NCBI RefSeq assembly: GCF_004216905.1 | Contig: NZ_SGXJ01000001.1 | Location: forward strand, 2,542,001 to 2,606,000 | Reading direction: 5' to 3' | Origin: Kribbella sp. VKM Ac-2569 | Lineage (GTDB): Bacteria; Actinomycetota; Actinomycetes; Propionibacteriales; Kribbellaceae | Length of the DNA: 64,000 nt | The notes under the pieces: generated by a model | What the model saw: only the letters and a program-made list of their open reading frames with translations | What the model was told of the DNA's origin: nothing | Database searches by the model: none | Position numbers and translations under genes: made by a program | In this document: positions 18,326 through 26,760 of the stretch, in pieces | Layout: every line of letters starts with the position of its first letter | Position numbering within the stretch: the first letter of the stretch is position 1

Positions 18326-18883
18326 GTGAGCTATTCGCTGCCGATCGAGACTGACCGCCTGACCCTTCGACGCTACGTCGAGAACGACTACGACGACCTG
18401 CTGAAACTGCAGTCGAACCCTGACGTCACACGTTTTCTGCTGTACGACGTGCGGACGCCGGAGCAGGTCAAGGAGGCCCTCACCGGCCGGTTGGCCGATG
18501 TCCCGATGGACAGCGACGGTCAAGCGCTCACCGTCGCGGTGGTCCTGCGGGACACCGGTCAGCACCTGGGTGAGGTGACGCTGTTCATGAACAGCGTCGA
18601 GCAGCGCACCGGCGAGATCGGGTACGTCTTCCACCCGGAGTCGCACGGCCACGGGTACGCCGCAGAGGCGACAGTCGAACTGCTGCGGCTTGGCTTCGAG
18701 GAGCTCGGCCTGCACCGGATCATCGCGCGGCTGGACCACCGCAACACCGGCTCGGTGAAACTGCTGGAGCGGCTCGGTCTGCGGCAAGAGGCGCACTTCG
18801 TGCAGAACGAGCACCTCAAGGGCGAATGGACCGACGAACTGGTTTTCGCCATGCTCTACAGCGAATGGGACAAACGCTCGTAA
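18326..18883 (+). CDS. GNAT family N-acetyltransferase (RimJ/RimL type)
   Basis: 185 residues, GTG start, apparently leaderless. It opens LPIETDRLTLRRYVENDYDDL, typical of the RimJ/RimL acetyltransferase_3 group. The acetyl-CoA loop region (HPESHGHGYAAEATVELLRLGF) and the ARLDHRNTGSVKLLERLGL helix are intact. It transfers an acetyl group from acetyl-CoA to an amine. The substrate cannot be assigned: ribosomal-protein N-termini and small amines are both possible. Confidence 0.9.
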   Translation: MSYSLPIETDRLTLRRYVENDYDDLLKLQSNPDVTRFLLYDVRTPEQVKEALTGRLADVPMDSDGQALTVAVVLRDTGQHLGEVTLFMNSVEQRTGEIGYVFHPESHGHGYAAEATVELLRLGFEELGLHRIIARLDHRNTGSVKLLERLGLRQEAHFVQNEHLKGEWTDELVFAMLYSEWDKRS

Positions 18884-18932
18884 GTTTCTGTCCACGGCAC
18901 GCCGTCTTGATGACAGCGACTGCCGCCCGGTC

Positions 18933-18938
18933 TACCGT
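18933..18938 (+). promoter_or_regulatory. -10 box of leaderless C39-like peptidase gene
   Basis: TACCGT followed by 6 bp and ATG at 18945. Confidence 0.45.
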
Positions 18939-18944
18939 CTGAGT

Positions 18945-20237
18945 ATGACTTCCGCCCGTTCTGTCACCGCGCTGATTCTCGGTGTGGTTGTGCTCAGCGC
19001 CGGCAGCTTGCCGAGCGAAGCCGTGAAGGTCGCACCGGCACGGCAGATCGCCTATCGCACGTGGACATCGAACACCGACTTCCTGGCCGGACAGCAGTTC
19101 GGCACCACGGTCACCGACGGCGCCCTCACGTTCGGTACGGCGACCGGCTCCACGTCGTACGTCGACCCGTTCGGCGACGGCACCGCCAAGTCCTATGACC
19201 AGACCAGTTGGGTCTCGCCGCATGTCAGCACCGGCTTCGGGCTGACCGAGCTGGTCGCCTCCTGGAACGCGACCACCCCACCGGGCACCTGGGTCGAGGT
19301 GTCGATGGCAGGTACGACGAACCTCGGCACCGCCACCAAGTGGTACGTGCTCGGCCGGTGGTCCGGAGGCGACGACACCGCGGCCGGCGACATCCACCGG
19401 ACCTCGGTGCCCAGCCAGGGCGACACCAACGGATCCGTTGCCGTCGACACCTTCCAGTCCGCCACAGGTCAGTGGCTCGACCGCTGGCAGCTCAAGGTCA
19501 CCCTGTACCGCCTGAGCGGTACGACGCAGTCGCCCGTGGTCCGGTCCGTCGGAGCGATGGCCTCCCGGCTGCCGTCCGACAAGAAGGTTGCCGTCAGCCC
19601 CCTCGGCGGCGCGGAGGGCATCGTCCTCAACGTACCGACGTACTCGCAGGAGACGCATATCGGGCAGTACCCGCAGTGGGACGGCGGCGGCGAGGCGTGG
19701 TGCTCGGCGACGTCGACCGCGATGGTGCTCGACTACTGGGGCGCCGGACCGACCGCGGCAGAGACCGCGTGGGTGGATCCGTCCTACTCCGATCCGCAGG
19801 TGGACCACTCGGCACGGTCCGTCTTCGACTACGCGTACGACGGCGCGGGCAACTGGCCGTTCAACACGGCGTATGCCGGGACACGCGGGCTGGATGCCTT
19901 CGTCACGCGGTTGCGGTCGCTGACCGAGGCCGAACAGTTCATCAAGGCCGGCATCCCACTGGTCGCGTCGCTGTCGTTCAAGAAGAGCGAACTACCCGGT
20001 GCGGGCTACGGGACCAACGGGCACCTGATGGTGATCGTCGGGTTCGACCAGAACGGCAACGTGGTCGTCAACGACCCTGCGTCCCACCTGATCGCGAGTA
20101 ACGACCAGGTGCGCACGACGTACGACCGGGAGGCGTTCGAGAACGCGTGGGTGCCGCACTCCGGTGGGCTCGTCTACGTGATCCACCCCGAAGGCACGCC
20201 GTTGCCCACGCCGTCGGACCCGCAGCACAACTGGTAA
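18945..20237 (+). CDS. Secreted C39-like (papain-fold) peptidase
   Basis: 430 residues. After a signal peptide (to about residue 26) comes an N-terminal beta-rich domain of about 200 residues (WTSNTDFLAGQQFGTT, many Thr/Ser/Trp). A Peptidase_C39_2 domain follows from about 225. Candidate catalytic residues are C253 (EAWCSATSTAMVLDYWG), H360 (NGHLMVIVGF) and D377 (VVNDPAS). Family members are secreted cysteine peptidases of mostly unknown target. The gene ends at a strong terminator shared with the convergent DUF2207 gene. Confidence 0.88.
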   Translation: MTSARSVTALILGVVVLSAGSLPSEAVKVAPARQIAYRTWTSNTDFLAGQQFGTTVTDGALTFGTATGSTSYVDPFGDGTAKSYDQTSWVSPHVSTGFGLTELVASWNATTPPGTWVEVSMAGTTNLGTATKWYVLGRWSGGDDTAAGDIHRTSVPSQGDTNGSVAVDTFQSATGQWLDRWQLKVTLYRLSGTTQSPVVRSVGAMASRLPSDKKVAVSPLGGAEGIVLNVPTYSQETHIGQYPQWDGGGEAWCSATSTAMVLDYWGAGPTAAETAWVDPSYSDPQVDHSARSVFDYAYDGAGNWPFNTAYAGTRGLDAFVTRLRSLTEAEQFIKAGIPLVASLSFKKSELPGAGYGTNGHLMVIVGFDQNGNVVVNDPASHLIASNDQVRTTYDREAFENAWVPHSGGLVYVIHPEGTPLPTPSDPQHNW

Positions 20238-20246
20238 CAGACGACA

Positions 20247-20279
20247 GGGCCCGCCACGCCGGGGCGGCGTGGCGGGCCC
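20247..20279. terminator. Strong hairpin after the C39-like peptidase gene
   Basis: Perfect 14-bp stem GGGCCCGCCACGCC / GGCGTGGCGGGCCC with a 5-base loop, between convergent genes. It is followed at once by the triplicated repeat at 20283-20329. Confidence 0.82.
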
Positions 20280-20282
20280 CGT

Positions 20283-20329
20283 TCTGTAAGACCTCAGCTC
20301 TGTAAACCTCAGCTCTGTAAGACCTCAGC
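20283..20329. repeat. Three tandem copies of a 15-16 bp repeat ending in a stop codon
   Basis: TCTGTAAGACCTCAGC (20283-20298), TCTGTAAACCTCAGC (20299-20313, one base shorter) and TCTGTAAGACCTCAGC (20314-20329). The last copy contains the TGA stop of the minus-strand DUF2207 gene. It looks like a recent slippage duplication of the gene end. Confidence 0.85.
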
Positions 20330-22019
20330 GGGCGAAGAGTGCGCCCGTCAGGTTGGTGGTGAGGTTGCGGAGCGAGTCCGGCAGGTATTGCAGGTGCCAG
20401 CCGCTCGGGCCGCGGTACCAGGTGAAGCCGTCGTCCGCTTCGTCCGGCGTGGAGTCGGTCGCGACCAGTGCGTCGATCCAGCGCTCCGAGCCGCCCAGTA
20501 CGACGGCGTACGGCAGAGCGCGGGAGCAGAGCTCGGCGTGCTGATCGGTCGGCAGCTCGCTGACGTCCATCTCCAGCAGCTCACCGCGGATCGCCGCGAC
20601 CTGGCCGAGCACGCGGCCGGCGGCCGGGGCCTTGGCCGGCATGTAACGGCCGACCACGAGCAGACCGACACCGACCAGCGTGATCGCGAGGCCGAGGAGG
20701 CCCCAGGTCGACAGCAGCGCCAGCAGGACGGTCGCGATGACACCGACCACGGTGGTCACGATGCCGATCGTTGCCCACAGCGACCGAGTGCGGTCCGGGC
20801 GCTCGGTGAACCAGCCGCGCTTGACGACACCGTCGTACAGGGCGTCCTGGACCTGGGCGAGGTTCGCCCGGACCTGCTTGCCGAGCTCGGAGACGAGCAC
20901 CGAGTCGGCGTCGCCGAAGATCGCGCGGACCAGGACGTTCTCGTACCGCTGCAGTTCCTCCGCCGGTGCGTTGGAGACCCGGCGCAGTTCCCAGTCCGGC
21001 CGCGCGAACTCGGTGCTGTGCTCGAGCTCGACGATCTGGAGGTGACCGCGGACGGCCAGGTCGATGATCGTCGCGGTCACGTCGACCGGGTCGATCCGCT
21101 CGTCGATCAGCGTGCCGACCTCACCGGGCCGCAGGTCGGACGGCGGCGTGAAGTCGATCCGCGTGTCGGCGCCGAGGCTGAACAGCGAGGCCGGTACGAC
21201 GCGCCGCGGGTCGACCTGGTCCCGGCCGCGGAGCCGGTACAGCACGAACAGCGCGATCGCGCCGAGCAGCAGCACTGCCAGCGCGGTGATCAGCTGAGCC
21301 GCGTCGGTGGAGAAGGCGCGCTTGAAGGTGTGCCGGTACTCAATGATCGAGTTGTCCGCGATCTGGCCCTTCGGGAAACCGACCGCCATCATGACCGTGT
21401 TGCCCGGGGGCAGCGCGGTCTGCTGGAAGGTTGGGCCGGAGGTCTCGCCGATCTGTGCGAGCGTGCACGGGATGTTGCTGTCGATCGGGCCGGCGAAGCA
21501 GGCGACGTGCGAGACCTCGGGGACGCTGAAGACGATGTTCGCGGTCTGGATCGGGAGGTTGATCCCGGTCAGCGGCGCGAACCGCACCTCGGTGCCGTCC
21601 AGGGTCTTCGCGACCGCGCCCTTCACGGTGTACGTGACGTTGAGCTCCGTCGTAGCGCCACTGATGTCCGGTACGGCGATCGACGTGACATCGCCCTCGG
21701 TCTTCAGCTCGGCCTTCTTGTCCTGGCCGCCGGCCTTGACCTGCAGGTCGCCGATCTCCTGGACGTGGTCGATGTCGTCCGGCAGGTGGTCCCGCGTGAC
21801 GACGAACCGGGTGAAGGTCCCGGTCACGTTGCTGAGCTTCCAGGTCTCGGCGACCCGGAGCAGGCCGTCACGTTCGACACGGACCTGACTGTCGTAGTTG
21901 GTCACCACCGGGTCGGCGGCGGCGCTGGTTGCGTCCGCGCCGGCCGCTCCGGCTGGGACAGTGGACAGGCCGAGCAGGCCGAGGGCACACAGGGATAGCC
22001 CGAGGAGACGTAGACGCAT
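20325..22019 (-). CDS. DUF2207 membrane protein (first copy)
   Basis: 564 residues from ATG 22019 (MRLRLLGLSLCALG). Signal peptide to about 26, extracellular DUF2207 beta domain (about 35-235), transmembrane helix about 242-262. A cytosolic part has a winged-helix-like segment (RPGEVGTLIDERIDPVDVTA), then two more transmembrane helices (IGIVTTVVGVIATVLLALL; LLGLAITLVGVGLLVVG) and a conserved C-terminus. Biochemical function of the family is unknown. Divergent from a zinc metallopeptidase gene with 60 bp between starts; a paralogue lies at 26734-28437 beside further metallopeptidases. Confidence 0.88.
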   Translation of the reverse strand: MRLRLLGLSLCALGLLGLSTVPAGAAGADATSAAADPVVTNYDSQVRVERDGLLRVAETWKLSNVTGTFTRFVVTRDHLPDDIDHVQEIGDLQVKAGGQDKKAELKTEGDVTSIAVPDISGATTELNVTYTVKGAVAKTLDGTEVRFAPLTGINLPIQTANIVFSVPEVSHVACFAGPIDSNIPCTLAQIGETSGPTFQQTALPPGNTVMMAVGFPKGQIADNSIIEYRHTFKRAFSTDAAQLITALAVLLLGAIALFVLYRLRGRDQVDPRRVVPASLFSLGADTRIDFTPPSDLRPGEVGTLIDERIDPVDVTATIIDLAVRGHLQIVELEHSTEFARPDWELRRVSNAPAEELQRYENVLVRAIFGDADSVLVSELGKQVRANLAQVQDALYDGVVKRGWFTERPDRTRSLWATIGIVTTVVGVIATVLLALLSTWGLLGLAITLVGVGLLVVGRYMPAKAPAAGRVLGQVAAIRGELLEMDVSELPTDQHAELCSRALPYAVVLGGSERWIDALVATDSTPDEADDGFTWYRGPSGWHLQYLPDSLRNLTTNLTGALFAR

Positions 22020-22066
22020 CGCCCAATCACACCGTAAAGAGAGGGTCAGGTTGACAGGGGGCACGA

Positions 22067-22072
22067 TAGCGT
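22067..22072 (+). promoter_or_regulatory. -10 box of leaderless metallopeptidase A gene
   Basis: TAGCGT, 7 bp, GTG at 22080. The same TAGCGT-N7-GTG arrangement precedes metallopeptidase B. Confidence 0.55.
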
Positions 22073-22079
22073 CTGGGGA

Positions 22080-23192
22080 GTGTCAGGCAACCAATGGGGA
22101 CCGGGACCCGGACAATTCGGCCCGCCTCCGCAGTACTCCGTGCCGCCGCAGTACTACGCTCCTCCGCCGCAGTCCGGCCCGCAGTACGGGTGGGGTCCGT
22201 TGCCGCCTCAGCAGCCGCGGAAGAGGTCCGGCGGTACGGCGCTGCTGGTCGTCGCAGTGCTGGCGGTGGTCGCGGCCGGCGGCGTGTTCCTTGCCGTGAA
22301 GCTCACACAGGGCGGCGGCGACGGACCTGCCACGGCCGCACCGGTCGCCACGGAGTCAACGACCCCTGGGCCGACCATGGCTCCCAGTAGCGCCCCTCCT
22401 CCTCCGACCACTGCTGCTCCGCGGCCGACGCGGACGACCACGACCACCACGAAGGTCACTCCGCCGAAGCCGGTGCAGACCGTGAGCCCGGCGACGTACA
22501 ACGCGACCCACCGGCTGTACAAGACCGGCGTGATGCGGACCGTGAACTGCAAGCAGGCCAGGACCGGCCTCGGCAACGGCTCGCAGGCGCTGGCGTACTT
22601 CAAGACGATCAAGGCCTGCCTGGACCGGGCCTGGCCGAAGCAGGTCGCCGCGTCCGGCGGCCGGTTCCGGTCACCCGGTCTGGTCGTCTGGGGCGGTTCG
22701 GTGACCACACCTTGCGGTGGCGGCGTCGGGCGCTCGTTCTACTGCCCGACGACGCACACCATTTATATGGAGTCGCCGTCGATCATCTCGTTCTACAAGC
22801 AGAACCCGACGTTCGGCCGGATGGTCGGCACGTTCACCATGGCCCACGAGTACGCGCACTCGGTGCAGTGGATGACCGGACTCGGTGTGGCCTACACGGA
22901 GCTCCGGTACGACGCTTCTGCGGCCGGGGCGTTGCAGCTGAGTCGCCGGCTCGAGCTGCAGGCCTCCTGTCTGGGCAACGTGTTCCTAGGTGCCAACCGC
23001 AACAGCTACGGCATCACCGGGTACGCGTACCAGATGTGGCTGTACGACGTGAACAACAGCGGCGACCGTCCGCCGTACCCGCGGGACCACGGCAGCACCA
23101 CCAACCACGGAGCCTGGAGCCGCGCGGCCTTCCAGAGCCGTAATCCGGCCAGCTGCAACACCTGGTCGGCGTCGCCTGCCCGGGTAAGTTGA
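22080..23192 (+). CDS. Membrane-anchored neutral zinc metallopeptidase A
   Basis: 370 residues, GTG start, leaderless. Cytosolic Pro/Gln/Tyr-rich tail (about 1-50), one transmembrane helix (about 52-73, LLVVAVLAVVAAGGVFLAV), Pro/Thr linker (about 80-140), then a neutral zinc metallopeptidase (YpfJ-like) domain outside the cell. Zinc site: H256-E257-H260 in AHEYAHSVQ, with the probable third ligand E in SRRLELQASC. The other three paralogues read HEYGHH; here it is HEYAHS. Substrate unknown. First of four paralogues interleaved with DUF2207 genes. Confidence 0.9.
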   Translation: MSGNQWGPGPGQFGPPPQYSVPPQYYAPPPQSGPQYGWGPLPPQQPRKRSGGTALLVVAVLAVVAAGGVFLAVKLTQGGGDGPATAAPVATESTTPGPTMAPSSAPPPPTTAAPRPTRTTTTTTKVTPPKPVQTVSPATYNATHRLYKTGVMRTVNCKQARTGLGNGSQALAYFKTIKACLDRAWPKQVAASGGRFRSPGLVVWGGSVTTPCGGGVGRSFYCPTTHTIYMESPSIISFYKQNPTFGRMVGTFTMAHEYAHSVQWMTGLGVAYTELRYDASAAGALQLSRRLELQASCLGNVFLGANRNSYGITGYAYQMWLYDVNNSGDRPPYPRDHGSTTNHGAWSRAAFQSRNPASCNTWSASPARVS

Positions 23193-23205
23193 GCCCTGGC
23201 TCCGG

Positions 23206-23211
23206 TAGCGT
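23206..23211 (+). promoter_or_regulatory. -10 box of leaderless metallopeptidase B gene
   Basis: TAGCGT, 7 bp, GTG at 23219. This sets the start at 23219 rather than the upstream in-frame codon at 23189. Confidence 0.55.
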
Positions 23212-23218
23212 CCCGGGT

Positions 23219-24529
23219 GTGTCAGGCAACCAATGGGGTCCTCCTCCCGGGCAGCAGTACCCGCCGCAGCAGCCACCTCCGCCCTGGCAGCAGGGGCCGG
23301 GGTACGGCGGCCAACCACCTCCTGGTCGCCCGCCTGGCCCGCCGCAGGGCCCACCCACCGGACCGCCTTCCGGACCGCCGTTTCAGGGGCCTCCGTTCCC
23401 GGGGCCTGGGCAGCCTTTCCACGGGCACTCGTTCCAGGGCCAGCCGATGCCGGGGCCTGGGCAGCCGCAGTTCGGATGGGGCGCTCCACCTGGTGGACCG
23501 AAGCCGCCGAAGAAGCGGCGCGGCGGTCTGATCGCCGCGTTGGTGCTGCTCGGTGTGCTCGTGGTCGGCGTCACCGCGCTGAAGATCGTCTCGGCGGCGC
23601 TGAAGGGTGACGGGGACCCGACGTACGCGCGGCCGACGACCACCACGTCGTACAGCCCGACGAACCAGCCGACCAAGGAACCGTCCGGCCAGCCGACGAA
23701 CAACGTGCCGACGGCCAAGCCGACCGCCCGGCCGACCACGCAGGCGCCGCGGCCGACAGCGACCCGGTCGACCGCAACCGCCAAGCCGACGACCAAACCA
23801 GGTCCGACCGACAGCGACCTGGTGCTGCGGAACCGGCTCTACAAGGCCGGTGGGATGGCGTCGGTGAGCTGCAAGGAGTCCAAGGCGCGGCAGAGCACGG
23901 TGGCCGGCGCGCGGGCCAACTACAAGAACCTGTGGGGCTGCCTGAACAGGGCGTGGGCGCCGCTGGTGACCAAGGCCGGTGGGCGGTTCCGGGCACCGAC
24001 CGTGAAGATCTTCAGCGGCACGATCACGACGCCGTGCGGGACCCACAGCGATTCCGGGCCGCCGTTCTTCTGCGGGACCACCGACACCATCTACATGAAC
24101 CTCACCGAGGACATCGGCAACTACAACCGCTACCCGCAGGCCTACCAGAAGGTGTGGGCGCGGATGTGGATGCTGCACCAGTTCGCGCACGAGTACGGGC
24201 ACCACATCCAGAACAACATGGGAATCCTGCAGGCGTACTCGCGGATCCGGTACGAGCGGCCGAACTACGCGATGGAGCTGCAGGACAGCCGGCGGCTGGA
24301 GCTGCAGGCGTCCTGCTTCTCGGACATCTTCATCGGCGCGAACCGGCGTACCTATCCGATCACCGGGCAGTCGCTGTTCCAGTGGCGCTGGCTGATCGGG
24401 CATGTGACCGACAACGCGAACGACCACGGCGACGCGAACAACCACCAGTACTGGGCCACCCGCGGGTACAACTCCCGCAACCCGGGCGTCTGCAACACGT
24501 TCGCCGCGTCTGCCGCCAAGGTGCAGTGA
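23219..24529 (+). CDS. Membrane-anchored neutral zinc metallopeptidase B
   Basis: 436 residues from GTG 23219; the N-terminus VSGNQWGPPPGQ repeats that of paralogue A (VSGNQWGPGPGQ), supporting this start. The cytosolic tail of about 100 residues is Pro/Gly/Gln-rich. Transmembrane helix about 103-122, Thr/Pro linker with repeated 'PTxxPT' (about 135-195), catalytic domain from about 200. H324-E-Y-G-H328 (FAHEYGHHIQ) and SRRLELQASC are intact. It starts 26 bp after paralogue A with its own -10 box. Confidence 0.9.
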   Translation: MSGNQWGPPPGQQYPPQQPPPPWQQGPGYGGQPPPGRPPGPPQGPPTGPPSGPPFQGPPFPGPGQPFHGHSFQGQPMPGPGQPQFGWGAPPGGPKPPKKRRGGLIAALVLLGVLVVGVTALKIVSAALKGDGDPTYARPTTTTSYSPTNQPTKEPSGQPTNNVPTAKPTARPTTQAPRPTATRSTATAKPTTKPGPTDSDLVLRNRLYKAGGMASVSCKESKARQSTVAGARANYKNLWGCLNRAWAPLVTKAGGRFRAPTVKIFSGTITTPCGTHSDSGPPFFCGTTDTIYMNLTEDIGNYNRYPQAYQKVWARMWMLHQFAHEYGHHIQNNMGILQAYSRIRYERPNYAMELQDSRRLELQASCFSDIFIGANRRTYPITGQSLFQWRWLIGHVTDNANDHGDANNHQYWATRGYNSRNPGVCNTFAASAAKVQ

Positions 24530-24689
24530 GGGCCGTCACTGGTCTACTTCGAAACGACTGGCCGGGGTAGCTAGCCTGGTGGGTCCGTATCGCGCAAAGT
24601 ATGTCGCGGAGGATATGTAGGGGGAGGCGGCTTCGGCGCCCCACCAACGAGCTGCAGAGCAATACCCAGCAAGGTCGTGAGGAGCATCG

Positions 24690-26705
24690 ATGTCGGACAA
24701 CAGGAACCAGCCCCCGGGGAGCGACCCGGCTGACGATCAGCCGGACCGCCCGCAGGAGCCCGTTCCCGGCCAGCCGCCCGCAGGCCAAGGACCCGGTAGT
24801 GGTGGATGGTTCGGATCCCGGGACAACGAGGCCGGCCCTCGTGGCGGGGGTCCTGGGGAGCAGAGCCCTGGGGAGGGTCAGCCGGCCACGTGGTGGACCG
24901 GCGCCTCCGACGCCAAGCGGGAGTTCAGCAACCCGGCCCAGTCCGAACAGCCCGCCAGCAGCTGGTTCGACGGCGGCTGGGACCCGAACCGCCGGGAACA
25001 CCCCGACCAGCCTGCCCCCGGCCAGCCCCAGCCCGGCCGCCCGCAGCAGGGCCCAAACCGGCCCGGTCCCTCACAGCCGGGTCCGAACCAGCCCGGCCCT
25101 GGTCGACCAGGCCCGAACCAGCCAGGTCCGTCGCAATCCGGCCCGGCCCAGCCGCGTCCGAACCAGCCCGGCCCGAACCAACCCGGTCCGAACCAGCCTG
25201 GTCCGGCACAGCGCGGCCCCGGCCAGTCACGTCCGAACCAGCCCGGCCCGAACCAGCCTGGTTCCTGGCAGTCCGCCCCACCGGCACCCCAGCCCGGCGC
25301 CACCACGCCCAGCCCGTGGCAGTCGGGGCCCCAGCAGCCCGGTCCGCAGCAACCTGGCCCTCAGTCGGGGGCGAGCCCGGCCGGGCCTTCCCAGCCCAAC
25401 CGGTCCCAGCCGAACGCTCCTCAGTCGGGTGAGTCGTGGGGGACTCAGTCGTGGCCGCTGTCGGCGACCGGGCAGTCCGAGTCGAGTGCCTGGCAGTCGT
25501 CGCCTTCGCAGCAGCAGCCCCGCCAGCAGACCGGTCCGAGCTCGGAAGGCTCGTACTTGTGGGGCCCGCAAGGCGGACAGGACCAGCAGCAGGGTCAGCA
25601 GCAGGCCTCCCCGTGGAGCAACGCGCTCCCGCCGCAGCAACAGCAGACCGGCGCCCGGCATGCCGCACCCCAGGGCGGCCACGGCGGGCAGATCGGCCCG
25701 ATGGGTCAGCCTGTCCAGCAAGCACCCACCTGGCAGTACCCGCCGATCCCGATCCCGCAGCCACCCGGCGGCCGCCGCCGGCGCAAGAAGAAGATCTCCC
25801 GCACTCTCCTGATCGGTCTGGTGGTGCTGGCCGTCCTCGTGGTCGGCTCCGGCGTCACGTTGCTGATCCGCGGCCTGAGCGGCGGCGAGCCCGAGGCGAA
25901 GACGACTCCGACGACCGCAACCTCGGAGTCCTCGTCCCCGTCGGAGAGCCCGTCCACCTCACCGTCGCCGTCCACGCCGCGTGGCCCGACGGCCGACGAG
26001 GTCGTGAAGGGCAGTCGGCTCTACACGATCGGCACGCTCGCCGCGTCGAAGTGCGCGGAGCCGCCGTTCGCACCGGTCACCGTCCCGGCGGCGCAGCAGT
26101 ACTACAACCGCCTGCTCCCCTGCCTGAACCGCACCTGGTGGCTCGCGATGAAGAAGGCGAACCTGCCGTTCCGCAACCCGAAGGCCGTCGTGTACGTCGG
26201 CAAGGTCCCCTCGCCCTGCGGCATGCAGCGCAGCGCGCGGGCGGCGTACTGCGGTGCGAACGAGACGATCTACCTGCCGTTCACCGTCGACAACCGCTAC
26301 TACAAGTCCAACCCGGTCTACACCCGCGCGATCATGCTGAACACGTTCGCGCACGAGTACGGCCACCACATCCAGAAGCTGAGCGGGATCCTCGCCTCGT
26401 CGATGTCCCGGCAGAAGAGCATGACGCCGAACCAGAAGCTGACCGAGAGCCGCCGGCGCGAGCTGCAGGCGACCTGTCTCGGCGCGGTCTACCTCGGCGC
26501 GAACGCGACGTACCTCCCGATGAACGGCGTACTGCTGAACAACTGGAAGTTCCTGATCTCGCACTCGGGTGACGACTACGCCCGGCCGCGGGTCCACGAC
26601 CACGGCAACCGGATCAGCAACTACCAGTGGTCGATCACCGGCTACAACAACAAGAAGCCCGACTCCTGCAACACCTTCACCGCAGCCGACGTCCGAGTGA
26701 ACTAG
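24690..26705 (+). CDS. Membrane-anchored neutral zinc metallopeptidase C with very long Pro/Gln-rich cytosolic tail
   Basis: 671 residues, ATG with a GAGGAG ribosome-binding site. The first 365 or so residues are low-complexity Pro/Gln/Gly/Ser with tandem GPNQPGP-type repeats (about 120-195). A basic stop-transfer patch (RRRRKKK) is followed by a transmembrane helix (about 373-392), a Ser/Pro/Thr linker and the peptidase domain. H555-E-Y-G-H559 (FAHEYGHHIQ) and SRRRELQATC are present. The tail is about seven times longer than in paralogue A, while the catalytic domain has normal length. Confidence 0.9.
   Translation: MSDNRNQPPGSDPADDQPDRPQEPVPGQPPAGQGPGSGGWFGSRDNEAGPRGGGPGEQSPGEGQPATWWTGASDAKREFSNPAQSEQPASSWFDGGWDPNRREHPDQPAPGQPQPGRPQQGPNRPGPSQPGPNQPGPGRPGPNQPGPSQSGPAQPRPNQPGPNQPGPNQPGPAQRGPGQSRPNQPGPNQPGSWQSAPPAPQPGATTPSPWQSGPQQPGPQQPGPQSGASPAGPSQPNRSQPNAPQSGESWGTQSWPLSATGQSESSAWQSSPSQQQPRQQTGPSSEGSYLWGPQGGQDQQQGQQQASPWSNALPPQQQQTGARHAAPQGGHGGQIGPMGQPVQQAPTWQYPPIPIPQPPGGRRRRKKKISRTLLIGLVVLAVLVVGSGVTLLIRGLSGGEPEAKTTPTTATSESSSPSESPSTSPSPSTPRGPTADEVVKGSRLYTIGTLAASKCAEPPFAPVTVPAAQQYYNRLLPCLNRTWWLAMKKANLPFRNPKAVVYVGKVPSPCGMQRSARAAYCGANETIYLPFTVDNRYYKSNPVYTRAIMLNTFAHEYGHHIQKLSGILASSMSRQKSMTPNQKLTESRRRELQATCLGAVYLGANATYLPMNGVLLNNWKFLISHSGDDYARPRVHDHGNRISNYQWSITGYNNKKPDSCNTFTAADVRVN
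25055..25290 (+). repeat. In-frame GPNQPGP repeat region in metallopeptidase C
   Basis: The coding sequence holds many degenerate copies of a 7-residue unit (GPNQPGP, RPNQPGP, SQPGPNQ variants). Codon choice varies between copies, so the repeat is old or selected at protein level. It encodes part of the cytosolic disordered tail. Confidence 0.8.
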
Positions 26706-26723
26706 ACCGCGGTGAAGGCGACG

Positions 26724-26760
26724 ACCACCGCCCTCAGCCGAAGAGGCGGCGGGCGGTGGT
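26724..26760. terminator. Hairpin between metallopeptidase C and the second DUF2207 gene
   Basis: Perfect 10-bp stem ACCACCGCCC / GGGCGGTGGT with a 17-base loop. Its right arm lies inside the 3' end of the convergent DUF2207 gene. A bidirectional terminator is likely because only 28 bp separate the two stops. Confidence 0.5.

Noticed and set aside
22051..22072. TTGACA followed by TAGCGT upstream of metallopeptidase A
   Set aside because: The spacer is only 10 bp, too short for a -35/-10 pair, so only the TAGCGT box is used in the annotation.
24690..25800. Possible collagen-like or silk-like secreted repeat protein
   Set aside because: The repeat is N-terminal to the transmembrane helix and preceded by no signal peptide, so it is the cytosolic tail of a metallopeptidase.
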